Assembly (NCBI RefSeq): GCF_024158145.1
Contig: NZ_JAMYXM010000001.1
Location: forward strand, 1,178,001-1,242,000
Reading direction: 5' to 3'
Length of the DNA: 64,000 bases
Origin: Notoacmeibacter sp. MSK16QG-6
Lineage (GTDB): Bacteria; Pseudomonadota; Alphaproteobacteria; Rhizobiales; Rhizobiaceae
Part shown: positions 45,547 to 53,827 of the stretch, piece after piece
Layout: the number at the start of each line of letters is the position of its first letter
Numbering within the stretch: position 1 is the first letter of the stretch
Made by a program: the position numbers and the translations under genes
Notes under the pieces: model-generated
What the model saw: the letters and a program-made list of their open reading frames with translations, nothing else
Told to the model about the DNA's origin: nothing
Databases searched by the model: none

Positions 45547-46365
45547 ATGAGTACGATCGACGCAAAAAGCTATCCTTACGAGGCCTCGGCCGCGAAGAAG
45601 GCCGTGCTTTACCGAATGGTGATGGAAAACCATCTCTGCCCCTTCGGTTTGAAGTCTCGCTATCTCCTGAAATCGAACGGTTATGAAGTCGAAGATCATC
45701 ATCTTCAGACGAAGGCGCAGACCGATGCCTTCCGACAGACGCATGACGTAAAGACGACGCCACAGACCTTTATCGATGGCGAGCGGATCGGCGGTCATGA
45801 CGATCTGCGCCGCTATTTCGGAAAGCATGTGGCCGAGAAAGGCGAGACGACCTACGAGCCGGTCATCGCCATTTTCGGTATGACGGGCCTCATGGCGCTG
45901 GCGCTCGTCTATAATCTCTATACCGGCTACGCGCTGGCCGATGGCTGGGGCGTTCTGGCGACGCTGGTGAAATGGTTTCTCGCCTTCTCCATGTGTGGCC
46001 TGGCGATCCAGAAGCTGCAGGACGTGGAAGGGTTTTCGAACGGCTTTCTCGGCTACGATCTTCTGGCTCAGCGCTGGGTGCCCTACGCTTATGTCTACCC
46101 GTACGCCGAAGCATTTGCCGGCATCGGTATGATCGCGCTTGTCGGATCGGGCAGCCCACTCATCTGGCCAGTCGGCCTCGTTTCGCTTTTCATCGGCACC
46201 GTTGGCGCGATCTCTGTCTTCAAGGCGGTCTATATCGACAAACGCGAATTGAAATGCGCCTGTGTCGGCGGCGATTCAAACGTGCCGCTCGGCTTCATCT
46301 CGCTGACCGAAAATATCATGATGATCGTGATGGGCCTCTGGATGATCGCGACCCTGCTCGTTTGA
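45547..46365 (+). CDS. Glutaredoxin-like protein fused to a MauE/DoxX-type membrane domain
   Basis: 272 residues in two parts. The N-terminal 90 residues form a glutaredoxin domain, but the usual CPYC active site is CPFG (one cysteine), so a dithiol mechanism is unlikely. A TPQTFIDGERIGGHDDLRRYF segment gives the glutathione-binding loop. The rest is a four-helix membrane domain of the MauE/DoxX type with a CACVGGDSNVPLGF motif (two cysteines) near its end, as in proteins that pass electrons to periplasmic thiols. Function is inferred only from these domains. It is followed by the oxidoreductase after 32 bp. Confidence 0.8.
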   Translation: MSTIDAKSYPYEASAAKKAVLYRMVMENHLCPFGLKSRYLLKSNGYEVEDHHLQTKAQTDAFRQTHDVKTTPQTFIDGERIGGHDDLRRYFGKHVAEKGETTYEPVIAIFGMTGLMALALVYNLYTGYALADGWGVLATLVKWFLAFSMCGLAIQKLQDVEGFSNGFLGYDLLAQRWVPYAYVYPYAEAFAGIGMIALVGSGSPLIWPVGLVSLFIGTVGAISVFKAVYIDKRELKCACVGGDSNVPLGFISLTENIMMIVMGLWMIATLLV

Positions 46366-46397
46366 TACCGGACGTTCGCAAACGGGAGGAGACCGCA

Positions 46398-47387
46398 ATG
46401 TTGCGATGGGGTGTGTTGTCGACGGCAAAAATCGGACGCGAGCATGTCATACCAGCGATCTGCGCGGCCGATGACAATGTGCTGAGCGCTGTCGCCAGCC
46501 GCGATGCTGAGGCGGCGCGTACGCTTGCCGACCGGTTCGGCGCGCCACATGCCTTCAGCTCTTATGAAGCGTTGCTAGATAGCGATCAGGTCGACGCAGT
46601 TTATATCCCCCTGCCGACGGCCATGCATGTGGAATGGGCCGAAAAGTCAGCCCGTGCCGGCAAGCATGTGCTGTGCGAGAAGCCCATCGCGCTCAAGGCG
46701 TCCGAAATCGACCGGCTGATTGCCACGCGCGATGAGACTGGCGTTCTCATCTCCGAAGCCTTCATGGTCACTTACCATCCGCAATGGCACAAGGTGAGAG
46801 AGCTGATTGAAGGCGGTGCAATCGGCACCTTGCGGCAGGTCGATGCGGCTTTCACCTATTTCAACAGGGATGCCGGCAATATGCGCAATGTGCCGGAACT
46901 GGGCGGCGGCGTCATTCCGGATATCGCCGTCTATCCTACGGTGACCACCCGTTTCGCCACCGGCAAGGAGCCGCAGCGGATCAGCGCAACCGTCGACTTC
47001 GATCCCGGCTTCGGCACCGATAGATACGCCTCAGTCCGAGCCGATTACGGCTCTTTCGAGCAGAGCTTCTACATATCGACCCAGATGGCGCAGCGCCAGA
47101 CAATCGCCTTTCACGGCGATAAGGGTTTTATCGAACTGACGGCGCCCTGGAATTCCAATCTCTATGAGGGCGACGAGGTCCGCCTTCACAATCAGGATCA
47201 CCGAAAAACGGACATTTTCCGCTATACCGGCATCGACCAGTACCGCCTCGAAATCGAGGCCTTCGGAAAGGCTATCGAGACCGGCGAACGCGAGCCGATC
47301 TTCAGCCTGGAGGATTCGGTGAAGAATCAGCGCGTGATCGACGCAATCTACCGGGCTGGCGAAGAGGGCGGCTGGGTCGAGGTTTGA
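46398..47387 (+). CDS. Gfo/Idh/MocA family oxidoreductase
   Basis: NAD(P)-dependent dehydrogenase of 329 residues: Rossmann fold N-terminus (LRWGVLSTAKIGREHVIPAI) and the conserved EKPIALKASEID block, then an alpha/beta domain with substrate-site His near AFMVTYHPQWHK. Members act on sugars, inositols or dihydrodiols, and this one's substrate is unknown. Ribosome site GGGAGGAG lies about 7 bases upstream. It is convergent with the TetR gene. Confidence 0.86.
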   Translation: MLRWGVLSTAKIGREHVIPAICAADDNVLSAVASRDAEAARTLADRFGAPHAFSSYEALLDSDQVDAVYIPLPTAMHVEWAEKSARAGKHVLCEKPIALKASEIDRLIATRDETGVLISEAFMVTYHPQWHKVRELIEGGAIGTLRQVDAAFTYFNRDAGNMRNVPELGGGVIPDIAVYPTVTTRFATGKEPQRISATVDFDPGFGTDRYASVRADYGSFEQSFYISTQMAQRQTIAFHGDKGFIELTAPWNSNLYEGDEVRLHNQDHRKTDIFRYTGIDQYRLEIEAFGKAIETGEREPIFSLEDSVKNQRVIDAIYRAGEEGGWVEV

Positions 47388-47406
47388 ACGTCCGCGTGAC
47401 AACGGA

Positions 47407-48036
47407 TTACGTTTCCGGCGGATATGCGGCCTTGAGTATGTCGAGCGCCAAGGTCGATCGTGTGATTCGCGCTTCGCACTCCAGCGGGTCGGCGGTGCCA
47501 ATGACGCGGCGGATCTGCAGATCGCCGATCAGGACGGAGAACCATATATCGGCAGCCATCGCGGGATCGGCATCGGATGAAAGATCGCCAGCTGCCATCG
47601 CAAGACCGATCGTCCGCGTTACCATAGGCCAAAGCACCTCCCTTCCATTTTCGGCGATCAGCGGCCCAAGACGGGCGGTATCGTGAACATCGCCTGCCGC
47701 CGCGCGGTTCAATGCAACCGCTCGCTCGCTGGCGACCAGTTCGAGCAGGATCGGCCCAAGCCGGTTAAGAGCCGCTAGCGGATCAGTAGTAGCTTCCTGC
47801 TCTGCCGAGGCGAAAAATTCGGTCGCTTTTTTCGCGTTTGCCTCGACCAAGGCGCCGAATAAAGCCTGCTTGTTGGGATAGAGCCGGTAAAGCGTCTGGT
47901 TCGACATGCCGGCCTTCTTGGCGATAGCGAGCATGGATGTGGACCGATAGCCCTTCTCTCTCAGTAACGCATAGGCAGCTTCGGCCAGCATTTCCCAGCG
48001 TGACCCGACACTTCCAAGATTTTTATCATCAGCCAT
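47407..48036 (-). CDS. TetR/AcrR family transcriptional regulator
   Basis: Homodimeric repressor of 209 residues. The N-terminal helix-turn-helix (GYRSTSMLAIAKKAGMSNQTLYRLYPNKQALF, residues about 35-65) is canonical; the C-terminal ligand domain is divergent, so the inducer is unknown. Start 48036 follows the conserved N-terminus of the family. Two palindromic copies of an operator lie between this gene and the divergent membrane-protein gene, suggesting autoregulation and control of that gene. Confidence 0.85.
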   Translation of the reverse strand: MADDKNLGSVGSRWEMLAEAAYALLREKGYRSTSMLAIAKKAGMSNQTLYRLYPNKQALFGALVEANAKKATEFFASAEQEATTDPLAALNRLGPILLELVASERAVALNRAAAGDVHDTARLGPLIAENGREVLWPMVTRTIGLAMAAGDLSSDADPAMAADIWFSVLIGDLQIRRVIGTADPLECEARITRSTLALDILKAAYPPET

Positions 48037-48046
48037 TGCGCGGCTC

Positions 48047-48062
48047 AGTACATATGTGTACT
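48047..48062. promoter_or_regulatory. Operator copy 1 of the TetR locus
   Basis: Palindrome AGTACA-TATG-TGTACT, perfect six-base arms around four bases. It lies 10 bp upstream of the tetR ATG, within the probable tetR promoter or leader. Together with copy 2 it forms a double operator in the divergent spacer. Confidence 0.7.
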
Positions 48063-48074
48063 CACTTTCGCAAG

Positions 48075-48090
48075 TGTACATATGTGTACT
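48075..48090. promoter_or_regulatory. Operator copy 2 of the TetR locus
   Basis: TGTACA-TATG-TGTACT, the same 15-base core as copy 1 with one outer base changed, 28 bp away. It directly abuts the GGAGG ribosome site of the divergent membrane-protein gene (48091-48095). Copy 1 is nearer tetR. Confidence 0.7.
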
Positions 48091-48100
48091 GGAGGGTTTT

Positions 48101-48466
48101 ATGCATCTCGACCGGATCGCTCAGGCATCGCTCGCCACTCTGATCATCCTCCAAACGGTGATGTTCGCATCACTACTGGCGGGTGTTGCGCCGCACCCGC
48201 CCGCCATCATACCTTTTGCGGGTATGGGGCCGTTTCTGGGCCTGTCGCTATCTCTTGCCGTCGGCGCTCTTCTCATAGGCCCCAGGCGAGGCATAGGCAT
48301 CGTGCTGACCGGCCTCGCCTGCCTGATGGCGCTGGTGTCCTTTGGGCCGCAGAAATTTTTTGATCCCGCGTTTCCCCTCGTATGGCCGGCGGTATTGGGT
48401 GGGCAAGCCGCCGTTATCACGCTCGGAATATCCATCTTCGCCAAGCGCGATGCGTTCGACCAGTGA
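48101..48466 (+). CDS. Small four-helix membrane protein controlled by the TetR regulator
   Basis: Not recognised as a named family. 121 residues; start ATG is preceded by GGAGG at 48091-48095. Four membrane helices (about 8-28, 42-60, 64-82, 92-114) fill nearly the whole protein, leaving short, mainly basic loops. The size and topology fit a small integral-membrane efflux or sensing component, but no motif proves transport. The divergent TetR gene and shared double operator indicate that it is the regulated target, so its inducer is probably a toxic or signalling molecule. Confidence 0.75.
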   Translation: MHLDRIAQASLATLIILQTVMFASLLAGVAPHPPAIIPFAGMGPFLGLSLSLAVGALLIGPRRGIGIVLTGLACLMALVSFGPQKFFDPAFPLVWPAVLGGQAAVITLGISIFAKRDAFDQ

Positions 48467-48549
48467 AGCCATTGTTCATCCTGCCGCCACGACCGATTGC
48501 CGCGTGAGAGGCCAGTTCACATTTCCGTGATCTTCGCGTACGCATTCGC

Positions 48550-48581
48550 CTTGCGAGCGCGCCCGCCTCTCCTTATATGCG
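48550..48581 (+). promoter_or_regulatory. Heat-shock (RpoH-type) promoter of dnaK
   Basis: CTTG (48550-48553), 18 bases, CTTATATGCG (48572-48581): all fixed positions of the alphaproteobacterial sigma32 pattern CTTG-N17/18-CYTATNTNNG are matched. The predicted start point is about 110 bp before the dnaK ATG. No CIRCE element is present, so HrcA probably does not act here. Confidence 0.75.
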
Positions 48582-48699
48582 CTGCGAACGGCGCAAATCG
48601 CTCCCACTGAACGGTTTTCGCTTCGCACTTTCAATCGGAACGGGGACTGCCCACGGAACGCCATAACGGGTCCCGGCGGTCTGCTAAACGGAGAGAAGA

Positions 48700-50634
48700 A
48701 TGGCTAAAGTTATTGGTATCGACCTCGGCACCACCAATTCCTGCGTCGCCGTCATGGACGGCAAGGAAGCCAAGGTTATCGAGAACTCGGAAGGCGCGCG
48801 CACCACGCCGTCCATGGTTGCCTTCACCGAGGATGGCGAACGCCTCGTCGGCCAGCCGGCCAAGCGCCAGGCGGTGACGAACCCGGAAGGCACGCTGTTT
48901 GCGGTCAAGCGCCTGATCGGCCGCCCTTATTCCGACCCGACGGTCGAAAAGGACAAGAAGCTGGTTCCCTACGCCATCGTCGAGGGCAGCAATGGCGACG
49001 CCTGGGTGAAAGCCGGCGGTAAGGATCACTCCCCCTCGCAGATTTCCGCAATGATCCTTCAGAAGATGAAGGAAACCGCTGAGGCCTATCTCGGCGAGAA
49101 GGTCGAGCAGGCGGTCATTACCGTGCCGGCCTACTTCAACGACGCCCAGCGTCAGGCCACCAAGGATGCCGGCAAGATCGCCGGTCTCGAAGTGCTGCGC
49201 ATTATCAACGAGCCGACGGCGGCGGCCCTCGCCTACGGCCTCGACAAGAAGGACGGCAAGACCATCGCCGTCTACGATCTTGGCGGCGGCACGTTCGACG
49301 TCTCCATTCTGGAGATTGGCGACGGCGTGTTCGAGGTGAAGTCGACCAATGGCGACACGTTCCTCGGCGGCGAAGATTTCGACATGAAGCTGGTCGAATA
49401 TCTGGCCGATGAGTTCAAGAAGGATCAGGGCATCGATCTGCGCAACGACAAGCTGGCTCTGCAGCGCCTGAAAGAAGCGGCGGAGAAGGCTAAGATCGAA
49501 CTGTCGTCCTCTTCGCAGACAGAGATCAACCTGCCCTTCATCACCGCCGACCAGTCCGGCCCGAAGCATCTCACCATGAAGCTGACGCGGGCGAAGTTCG
49601 AAAGCCTCGTCGAGAGCCTCGTCAAGCGTACCGTGGAGCCGATGAAGGCTGCGCTCAAGGATGCGGGTCTCACCGCTAATGAGCTGGATGAGGTCGTTCT
49701 CGTCGGCGGCATGACCCGTATGCCCAAGGTGCAGGAGACGGTGAAGCAGTTCTTCGGCAAGGAGCCGCATAAGGGTGTGAACCCTGATGAGGTCGTGGCC
49801 ATGGGCGCCGCCATTCAGGCCGGTGTTCTGCAGGGCGACGTCAAGGACGTTTTGCTGCTCGACGTCACGCCGCTATCGCTCGGCATCGAGACGCTGGGCG
49901 GCGTGTTCACCCGCCTGATCGAGCGCAATACCACGATCCCGACCAAGAAGAGCCAGACCTTCTCGACCGCTGAAGACAATCAGAATGCGGTGACGATCCG
50001 GGTCTTCCAGGGCGAGCGTGAAATGGCGGCGGACAACAAGATCCTCGGCCAGTTCGATCTTGTCGGTCTTCCGCCAGCGCCGCGCGGCGTGCCGCAGATC
50101 GAAGTGACGTTCGACATCGACGCCAACGGCATCGTGCAGGTCTCCGCGAAGGACAAAGGCACCGGAAAGGAGCAGCAGATCCGCATCCAGGCTTCCGGCG
50201 GCCTTTCGGACGCCGACATTGAGAAGATGGTCGCCGATGCCGAATCCAACGCCGAAGCCGACAAGAAGCGGCGTGCGGCTGTCGAGGCCCGCAACCAGGC
50301 CGAGGCGCTGATCCATTCCACGGAGCAGAGCCTCAAGGACTACGGCGACAAGGTCTCCGAAGAGGACAAGACGGCTATTGAGACCGCCAAGTCCGATTTG
50401 CAGTCCGAACTCGACAAGGACGACGCTGATCCGGAAGCCATCACGGCCAAGACGCAGACCCTTGCCGAGGCTTCCATGAAGCTCGGACAGGCTATGTATG
50501 AGGCGAGCCAGGCCGAGGCTGCAGCGGCCGACGCACAGGCCGACGGCGCTTCTGAAAGCAGTGAAAGCGACGATGTTGTCGATGCCGAATATGAGGAAAT
50601 CGACGAAGACGGCGACGAGAAGAAAAGCGCCTGA
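48700..50634 (+). CDS. dnaK: Molecular chaperone DnaK (Hsp70)
   Basis: ATP-dependent chaperone of 644 residues: nucleotide-binding domain ([29 protein letters not shown]), the linker [16 protein letters not shown], the substrate domain and an acidic C-terminal tail. Works with DnaJ (53828) and GrpE (7748). A strong terminator follows directly, so dnaJ, which lies 3.2 kb downstream, is not co-transcribed. The heat-shock-type promoter at 48550-48581 explains its regulation. Confidence 0.97.
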   Translation: MAKVIGIDLGTTNSCVAVMDGKEAKVIENSEGARTTPSMVAFTEDGERLVGQPAKRQAVTNPEGTLFAVKRLIGRPYSDPTVEKDKKLVPYAIVEGSNGDAWVKAGGKDHSPSQISAMILQKMKETAEAYLGEKVEQAVITVPAYFNDAQRQATKDAGKIAGLEVLRIINEPTAAALAYGLDKKDGKTIAVYDLGGGTFDVSILEIGDGVFEVKSTNGDTFLGGEDFDMKLVEYLADEFKKDQGIDLRNDKLALQRLKEAAEKAKIELSSSSQTEINLPFITADQSGPKHLTMKLTRAKFESLVESLVKRTVEPMKAALKDAGLTANELDEVVLVGGMTRMPKVQETVKQFFGKEPHKGVNPDEVVAMGAAIQAGVLQGDVKDVLLLDVTPLSLGIETLGGVFTRLIERNTTIPTKKSQTFSTAEDNQNAVTIRVFQGEREMAADNKILGQFDLVGLPPAPRGVPQIEVTFDIDANGIVQVSAKDKGTGKEQQIRIQASGGLSDADIEKMVADAESNAEADKKRRAAVEARNQAEALIHSTEQSLKDYGDKVSEEDKTAIETAKSDLQSELDKDDADPEAITAKTQTLAEASMKLGQAMYEASQAEAAAADAQADGASESSESDDVVDAEYEEIDEDGDEKKSA

Positions 50635-50654
50635 TCGTTACTGTAACGCGACGT

Positions 50655-50687
50655 AAAAAGCCCCGACTGGAGACAGCCGGGGCTTTT
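50655..50687 (+). terminator. Intrinsic terminator of dnaK
   Basis: A 10-bp stem AAAAGCCCCG/CGGGGCTTTT (50656-50665 and 50678-50687) with a 12-base loop; the right arm ends in four U. It begins 21 bp past the stop and separates dnaK from the SCO/copper genes and dnaJ. Confidence 0.9.
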
Positions 50688-50788
50688 ATATTTGGGACTT
50701 GCCCCTCACCCAAGTCCGGCATCGCCCCGGGAGAGCCTCGCCGCCGTGCCACACTATCCCTCTTCCCAAGGGGCGAGGAAAAGCCCGA

Positions 50789-51388
50789 TCACCCCTTGGC
50801 CAACCGCCGCAGCTTTTCCATCGCCGTATCGGCAGACTCGCCATAAGCAATGGTGCCTTTGAAACGCCCCTCGGCGTCGACCAGCATCACCGACGCGGTA
50901 TGGTCCATGGTGTAGTCGCCATCTTCAAGCGGTACCCGTTTGGAATAAACGCGCCAGGCTTTCTTCAACTGCTCGACCTTTTCAGGATCTCCCGTGATGC
51001 CCGTGATCCGGTCGGTGAAGTTCTCGACATACGACTTCATCACATCCGGCGTATCGCGCTCGGGATCGACAGTGATGAAGAAGGCGCGAATATTCTTGCC
51101 CTCCTCTCCCAACGCGTCGAACCAGGTCGCCATCTCATAAAGCGTGGTCGGGCAGACCTCCGGGCAATGGGTGAAACCGAAGAAAACGGCCGAGGGTTGG
51201 CCCTCCAACGCCTTCTCCGTAATGACCTCGCCATTGTGATCGATAAGTTCGAAGGGCGCGCCCATCTTCGTATCGGCGATCATGGAACGATCGGAACCGC
51301 CGAAAATCGATTGATAGATAAGCGCGCCGGCGATGGCAGCGATCAGAAGGCTGACCGCCGCCCAACTGATGATACGGACCGTTCTCAT
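50789..51388 (-). CDS. SCO family copper chaperone (SCO1/SenC)
   Basis: Inner-membrane-anchored thioredoxin-fold protein that helps insert copper into the CuA centre of cytochrome oxidase. The 199-residue product has an N-terminal anchor (about 7-27) and the copper ligands Cys75 and Cys79 (FTHCPEVCPTT) and His164 (YTMDHTAS). It starts 2 bp after the PCuAC gene on the same strand, so both are co-expressed with the DUF2946 gene upstream. The oxidase genes themselves are not in the window. Confidence 0.93.
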   Translation of the reverse strand: MRTVRIISWAAVSLLIAAIAGALIYQSIFGGSDRSMIADTKMGAPFELIDHNGEVITEKALEGQPSAVFFGFTHCPEVCPTTLYEMATWFDALGEEGKNIRAFFITVDPERDTPDVMKSYVENFTDRITGITGDPEKVEQLKKAWRVYSKRVPLEDGDYTMDHTASVMLVDAEGRFKGTIAYGESADTAMEKLRRLAKG

Positions 51389-51390
51389 CG

Positions 51391-51909
51391 TCAGTGCGCC
51401 TTATGCTCTTTGCTATTGTCGGGGTGCCCGCCTTTGCCAAAAGGCGCCACGGGCGCATCGACACTCACGCTGCCGGCCTTTTCGAATTCCACCGTCAGCG
51501 TTCTGGTCTGCCCCTCTTTAAGCTCATCTTTCATCCCCATGAGCATCAGATGGTAGCTGCCGGGTTTCAGTTCGACCTGCTGTCCTGGCGCGATCTCCAG
51601 CCCATCGCGAAGCGGGCGCATTTTCATCACGCCATCCTCGACCGCCATCTCATGCACTTCGATCTCATCGGCGAAATCGACCGATCCGCCGATCAGGCGA
51701 TCCGGTTCCGTGCCCGTATTTCTGACCGTCAGATAGCCGGCGGCGACCTTTGCGTTGGGTGGCGTCGCCCGTAGCCGCACATCTGTGATCTCAAGCTTGC
51801 CGACCATCTGCATATGCGAATGTCCGTCGGCCATCTTGTTGGATTCTGCCTGTGCAGAGATGGGCAGCAGAGTGAGCGCCGCGACAGCGGCCATGATCGT
51901 ATATTTCAT
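51391..51909 (-). CDS. Periplasmic copper chaperone PCu(A)C
   Basis: Secreted Cu(I) carrier of 172 residues that acts before SCO in CuA assembly. Signal peptide (about 1-21) and the H-M-X10-M-X21-H-X-M-type site are visible: HEMAVEDGVMKMRP with a later YHLMLMG. The second ATG (51909) is preferred because AGGA lies 7 bases upstream; the first is three bases earlier. A His-rich C-terminus (GGHPDNSKEHKAH) may add copper ligands. SCO follows after 2 bp. Confidence 0.92.
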   Translation of the reverse strand: MKYTIMAAVAALTLLPISAQAESNKMADGHSHMQMVGKLEITDVRLRATPPNAKVAAGYLTVRNTGTEPDRLIGGSVDFADEIEVHEMAVEDGVMKMRPLRDGLEIAPGQQVELKPGSYHLMLMGMKDELKEGQTRTLTVEFEKAGSVSVDAPVAPFGKGGHPDNSKEHKAH

Positions 51910-51980
51910 CATCTTTTCCTTTTCGCGCCTATCGAAAGGCGTGTCCTTGCATTTCGTCAAACAAGGCCGGCTTCGCGGCC

Positions 51981-52385
51981 CTAGACGACGATCGGCGGAG
52001 CGCGTGCGGAAAAGGCTGTTAGGGGCGGCGAAAACTGCGCTGAATCGGCGCGGGCCAGGCGCAGCTTCAACGAGAGCGAGATGATCAACGGCACGCCGTC
52101 GGGCGTCGGCGGCAGTCCGGCTATCTGGGCGAAAACACAAAGGAAGCAGTGCAGCTCTGATCGATGGTCGGTCTGATCGCCATCTGCTATGCCGCCGCGG
52201 CAAACGACAGGTACGGTTCCGTCAGGCAGCGCATAAGCCGCAAGATCGACGACCTGACTGTGGCTTTCGGCAACCGACGCTGCGCGAACGACCGAGCCGA
52301 GACCAATGCCAGTCAGTAACGCGGTTGCCAGAAGCAAGGCGACGGCCTTGCGAAGCACCTGCCAATTTAGCGATCGGGCGATCAT
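51981..52385 (-). CDS. DUF2946-like small secreted or membrane protein
   Basis: 134 residues; one N-terminal hydrophobic segment (about 12-34) serves as signal or anchor. The mature part contains a CFLCVFAQ dithiol motif and ends FSARAPPIVV, the Ala-Arg-Ala-Pro-Pro end common in DUF2946 proteins, which accompany copper genes. The function is unproven; the adjacent PCuAC and SCO genes suggest a copper-related role. Start 52385 follows the conserved MIARSLNWQ-type N-terminus; the longer frame runs into non-coding sequence. Confidence 0.72.
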   Translation of the reverse strand: MIARSLNWQVLRKAVALLLATALLTGIGLGSVVRAASVAESHSQVVDLAAYALPDGTVPVVCRGGIADGDQTDHRSELHCFLCVFAQIAGLPPTPDGVPLIISLSLKLRLARADSAQFSPPLTAFSARAPPIVV

Positions 52386-52558
52386 GTCGCGCTTATATCG
52401 CCAGCCGCCGGAGAAATCCATCGGCCGCAGACCAACTTACCGTTGTCTACTTTTCGGGCGTGGTTGCACGCTATCGTTTACCACTTCAAGAACCTTCGGT
52501 TTTCCTGTCGTCCGATAGCGGATATTGCGAAAGAATATTTTCCACGACGGACTGTCCG

Positions 52559-53695
52559 ATGCCCGACGACGCAATACCGCCGAAGCCGTTAACCTACCAC
52601 GCCTTCGCATTATGGCGTTTCCTCGCGGCGCTGATCATCATGTTCTACCATTTCGTCCATCTGTCGGACGATTGGCGCACATGGGTGCCGTGGCTGGAAA
52701 ACATGCTCCCCCTGCTGGACCTTTTCTTCATGGTCTCGGGGTTTCTGATCTATGAGCGCTACCAGAGCCGGCTCGGCAACATGAAATCGTTCATGGTCTT
52801 TCTCTACAAAAGGCTGGCGCGGCTCTATCCGCTGCATTTGATCACCACACTATTCTTCGTGGCGCTCGGCGTCGTCTGGGAGGCGGGTCTGATCCGGGCC
52901 GAGAATGGGCCAGTCCTGTTCGATTGGAGCGCGCTGCCTGCCAATTTTCTTTTGCTTCAGGCGTGGGGAACGACCGAATGGTTGAGCTTCAACTTCCCCT
53001 CATGGTCCCTATCGGCCGAGTGGCTCTGCTATCTGCTGATGCCTCTCGTCGTGCTTGTGGCCACGAGAAGCGGAATTGCCGGTCTCATCTTCGGCGCTGT
53101 CCTTGCCTATATGATCGCGCTGTTCGTTATCGCTCAGGGCTGGTCGCCTGCGCAGTCCGTTGCGGAGATGAAGAACTGGGGCGCGTTTCGTGCGGTCGGC
53201 AGCTTCTTTATCGGCGCTGCGCTGGTCCGGATCGTCCACCTCACCACCTTCAAGATGGGATCGCATCTGGCCGGTCAGATCAGCATGGCTTTCACCGTCT
53301 GGCTGATGTTTCAGCCAGCGGCTTACGGACTTGTGCTGACCGCGCTTGCCGCCACGCTATGGCTCGCCGCCCTTGCAGAGCGCGACAACCCGCATGGCAT
53401 GGCATGGATGCGGCCCGGCCTTCCCGTTCTTGCCGTCAGCTTCGGGATCTATCTGTGGCATCCCGTGCTGGAAGCCATCTATCTGAAAGGGATCTGGCGG
53501 ATCATTGAGCCCATCGTCGATTTCCGCATCGACTGGTTGTTTATCCCCGCCGCCATCAGCACGATTGTGGTTGCGCTTGTTAGCCATGTTCTGTTCGAAA
53601 AGCCCATTGGGGACTGGCTGATCGATCGGCTTCACGGACGGAAAATCCGTCACGCCCTGGCTGCCCGGAGCGCCCTGATGGAGGGCGGCCGCTGA
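52559..53695 (+). CDS. Acyltransferase 3 family (OafA/YrhL-type) membrane protein
   Basis: Integral-membrane O-acyltransferase of 378 residues with about ten helices. Family features are YHAFALWRFLAALIIMFYHFVHL with the essential His (MFYHF), the YKRLARLYPLH segment and SWSLSAEW. Such enzymes acylate exopolysaccharide, LPS or peptidoglycan sugars; the acceptor here is unknown. It stands alone between the divergent copper cluster and dnaJ. The start at 52559 is the first ATG of the conserved N-terminus. Confidence 0.88.
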   Translation: MPDDAIPPKPLTYHAFALWRFLAALIIMFYHFVHLSDDWRTWVPWLENMLPLLDLFFMVSGFLIYERYQSRLGNMKSFMVFLYKRLARLYPLHLITTLFFVALGVVWEAGLIRAENGPVLFDWSALPANFLLLQAWGTTEWLSFNFPSWSLSAEWLCYLLMPLVVLVATRSGIAGLIFGAVLAYMIALFVIAQGWSPAQSVAEMKNWGAFRAVGSFFIGAALVRIVHLTTFKMGSHLAGQISMAFTVWLMFQPAAYGLVLTALAATLWLAALAERDNPHGMAWMRPGLPVLAVSFGIYLWHPVLEAIYLKGIWRIIEPIVDFRIDWLFIPAAISTIVVALVSHVLFEKPIGDWLIDRLHGRKIRHALAARSALMEGGR

Positions 53696-53827
53696 GGCGG
53701 TCGGCAATCGCCCCCCTTTCATCCTGCGTCAAGCCCCATTACATAGGCAAACGCTGCTGCCGGCGCGCGTCACCGCGCTCAGGCTGCGAAGACCCGCCCA
53801 TGCCGATTCAGGGACCAATCGCCAAGT

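Noticed and set aside
48467-48699. CIRCE element upstream of dnaK
   Set aside because: No TTAGCACTC-N9-GAGTGCTAA-type repeat is present; the region is explained by the RpoH-type promoter.
53705-53745. Heat-shock promoter before dnaJ
   Set aside because: CTTTCA and CCCCATTA occur 12 bases apart, but the first lacks the CTTG core and the second fits the E. coli rather than the alphaproteobacterial pattern. It is too weak to list.
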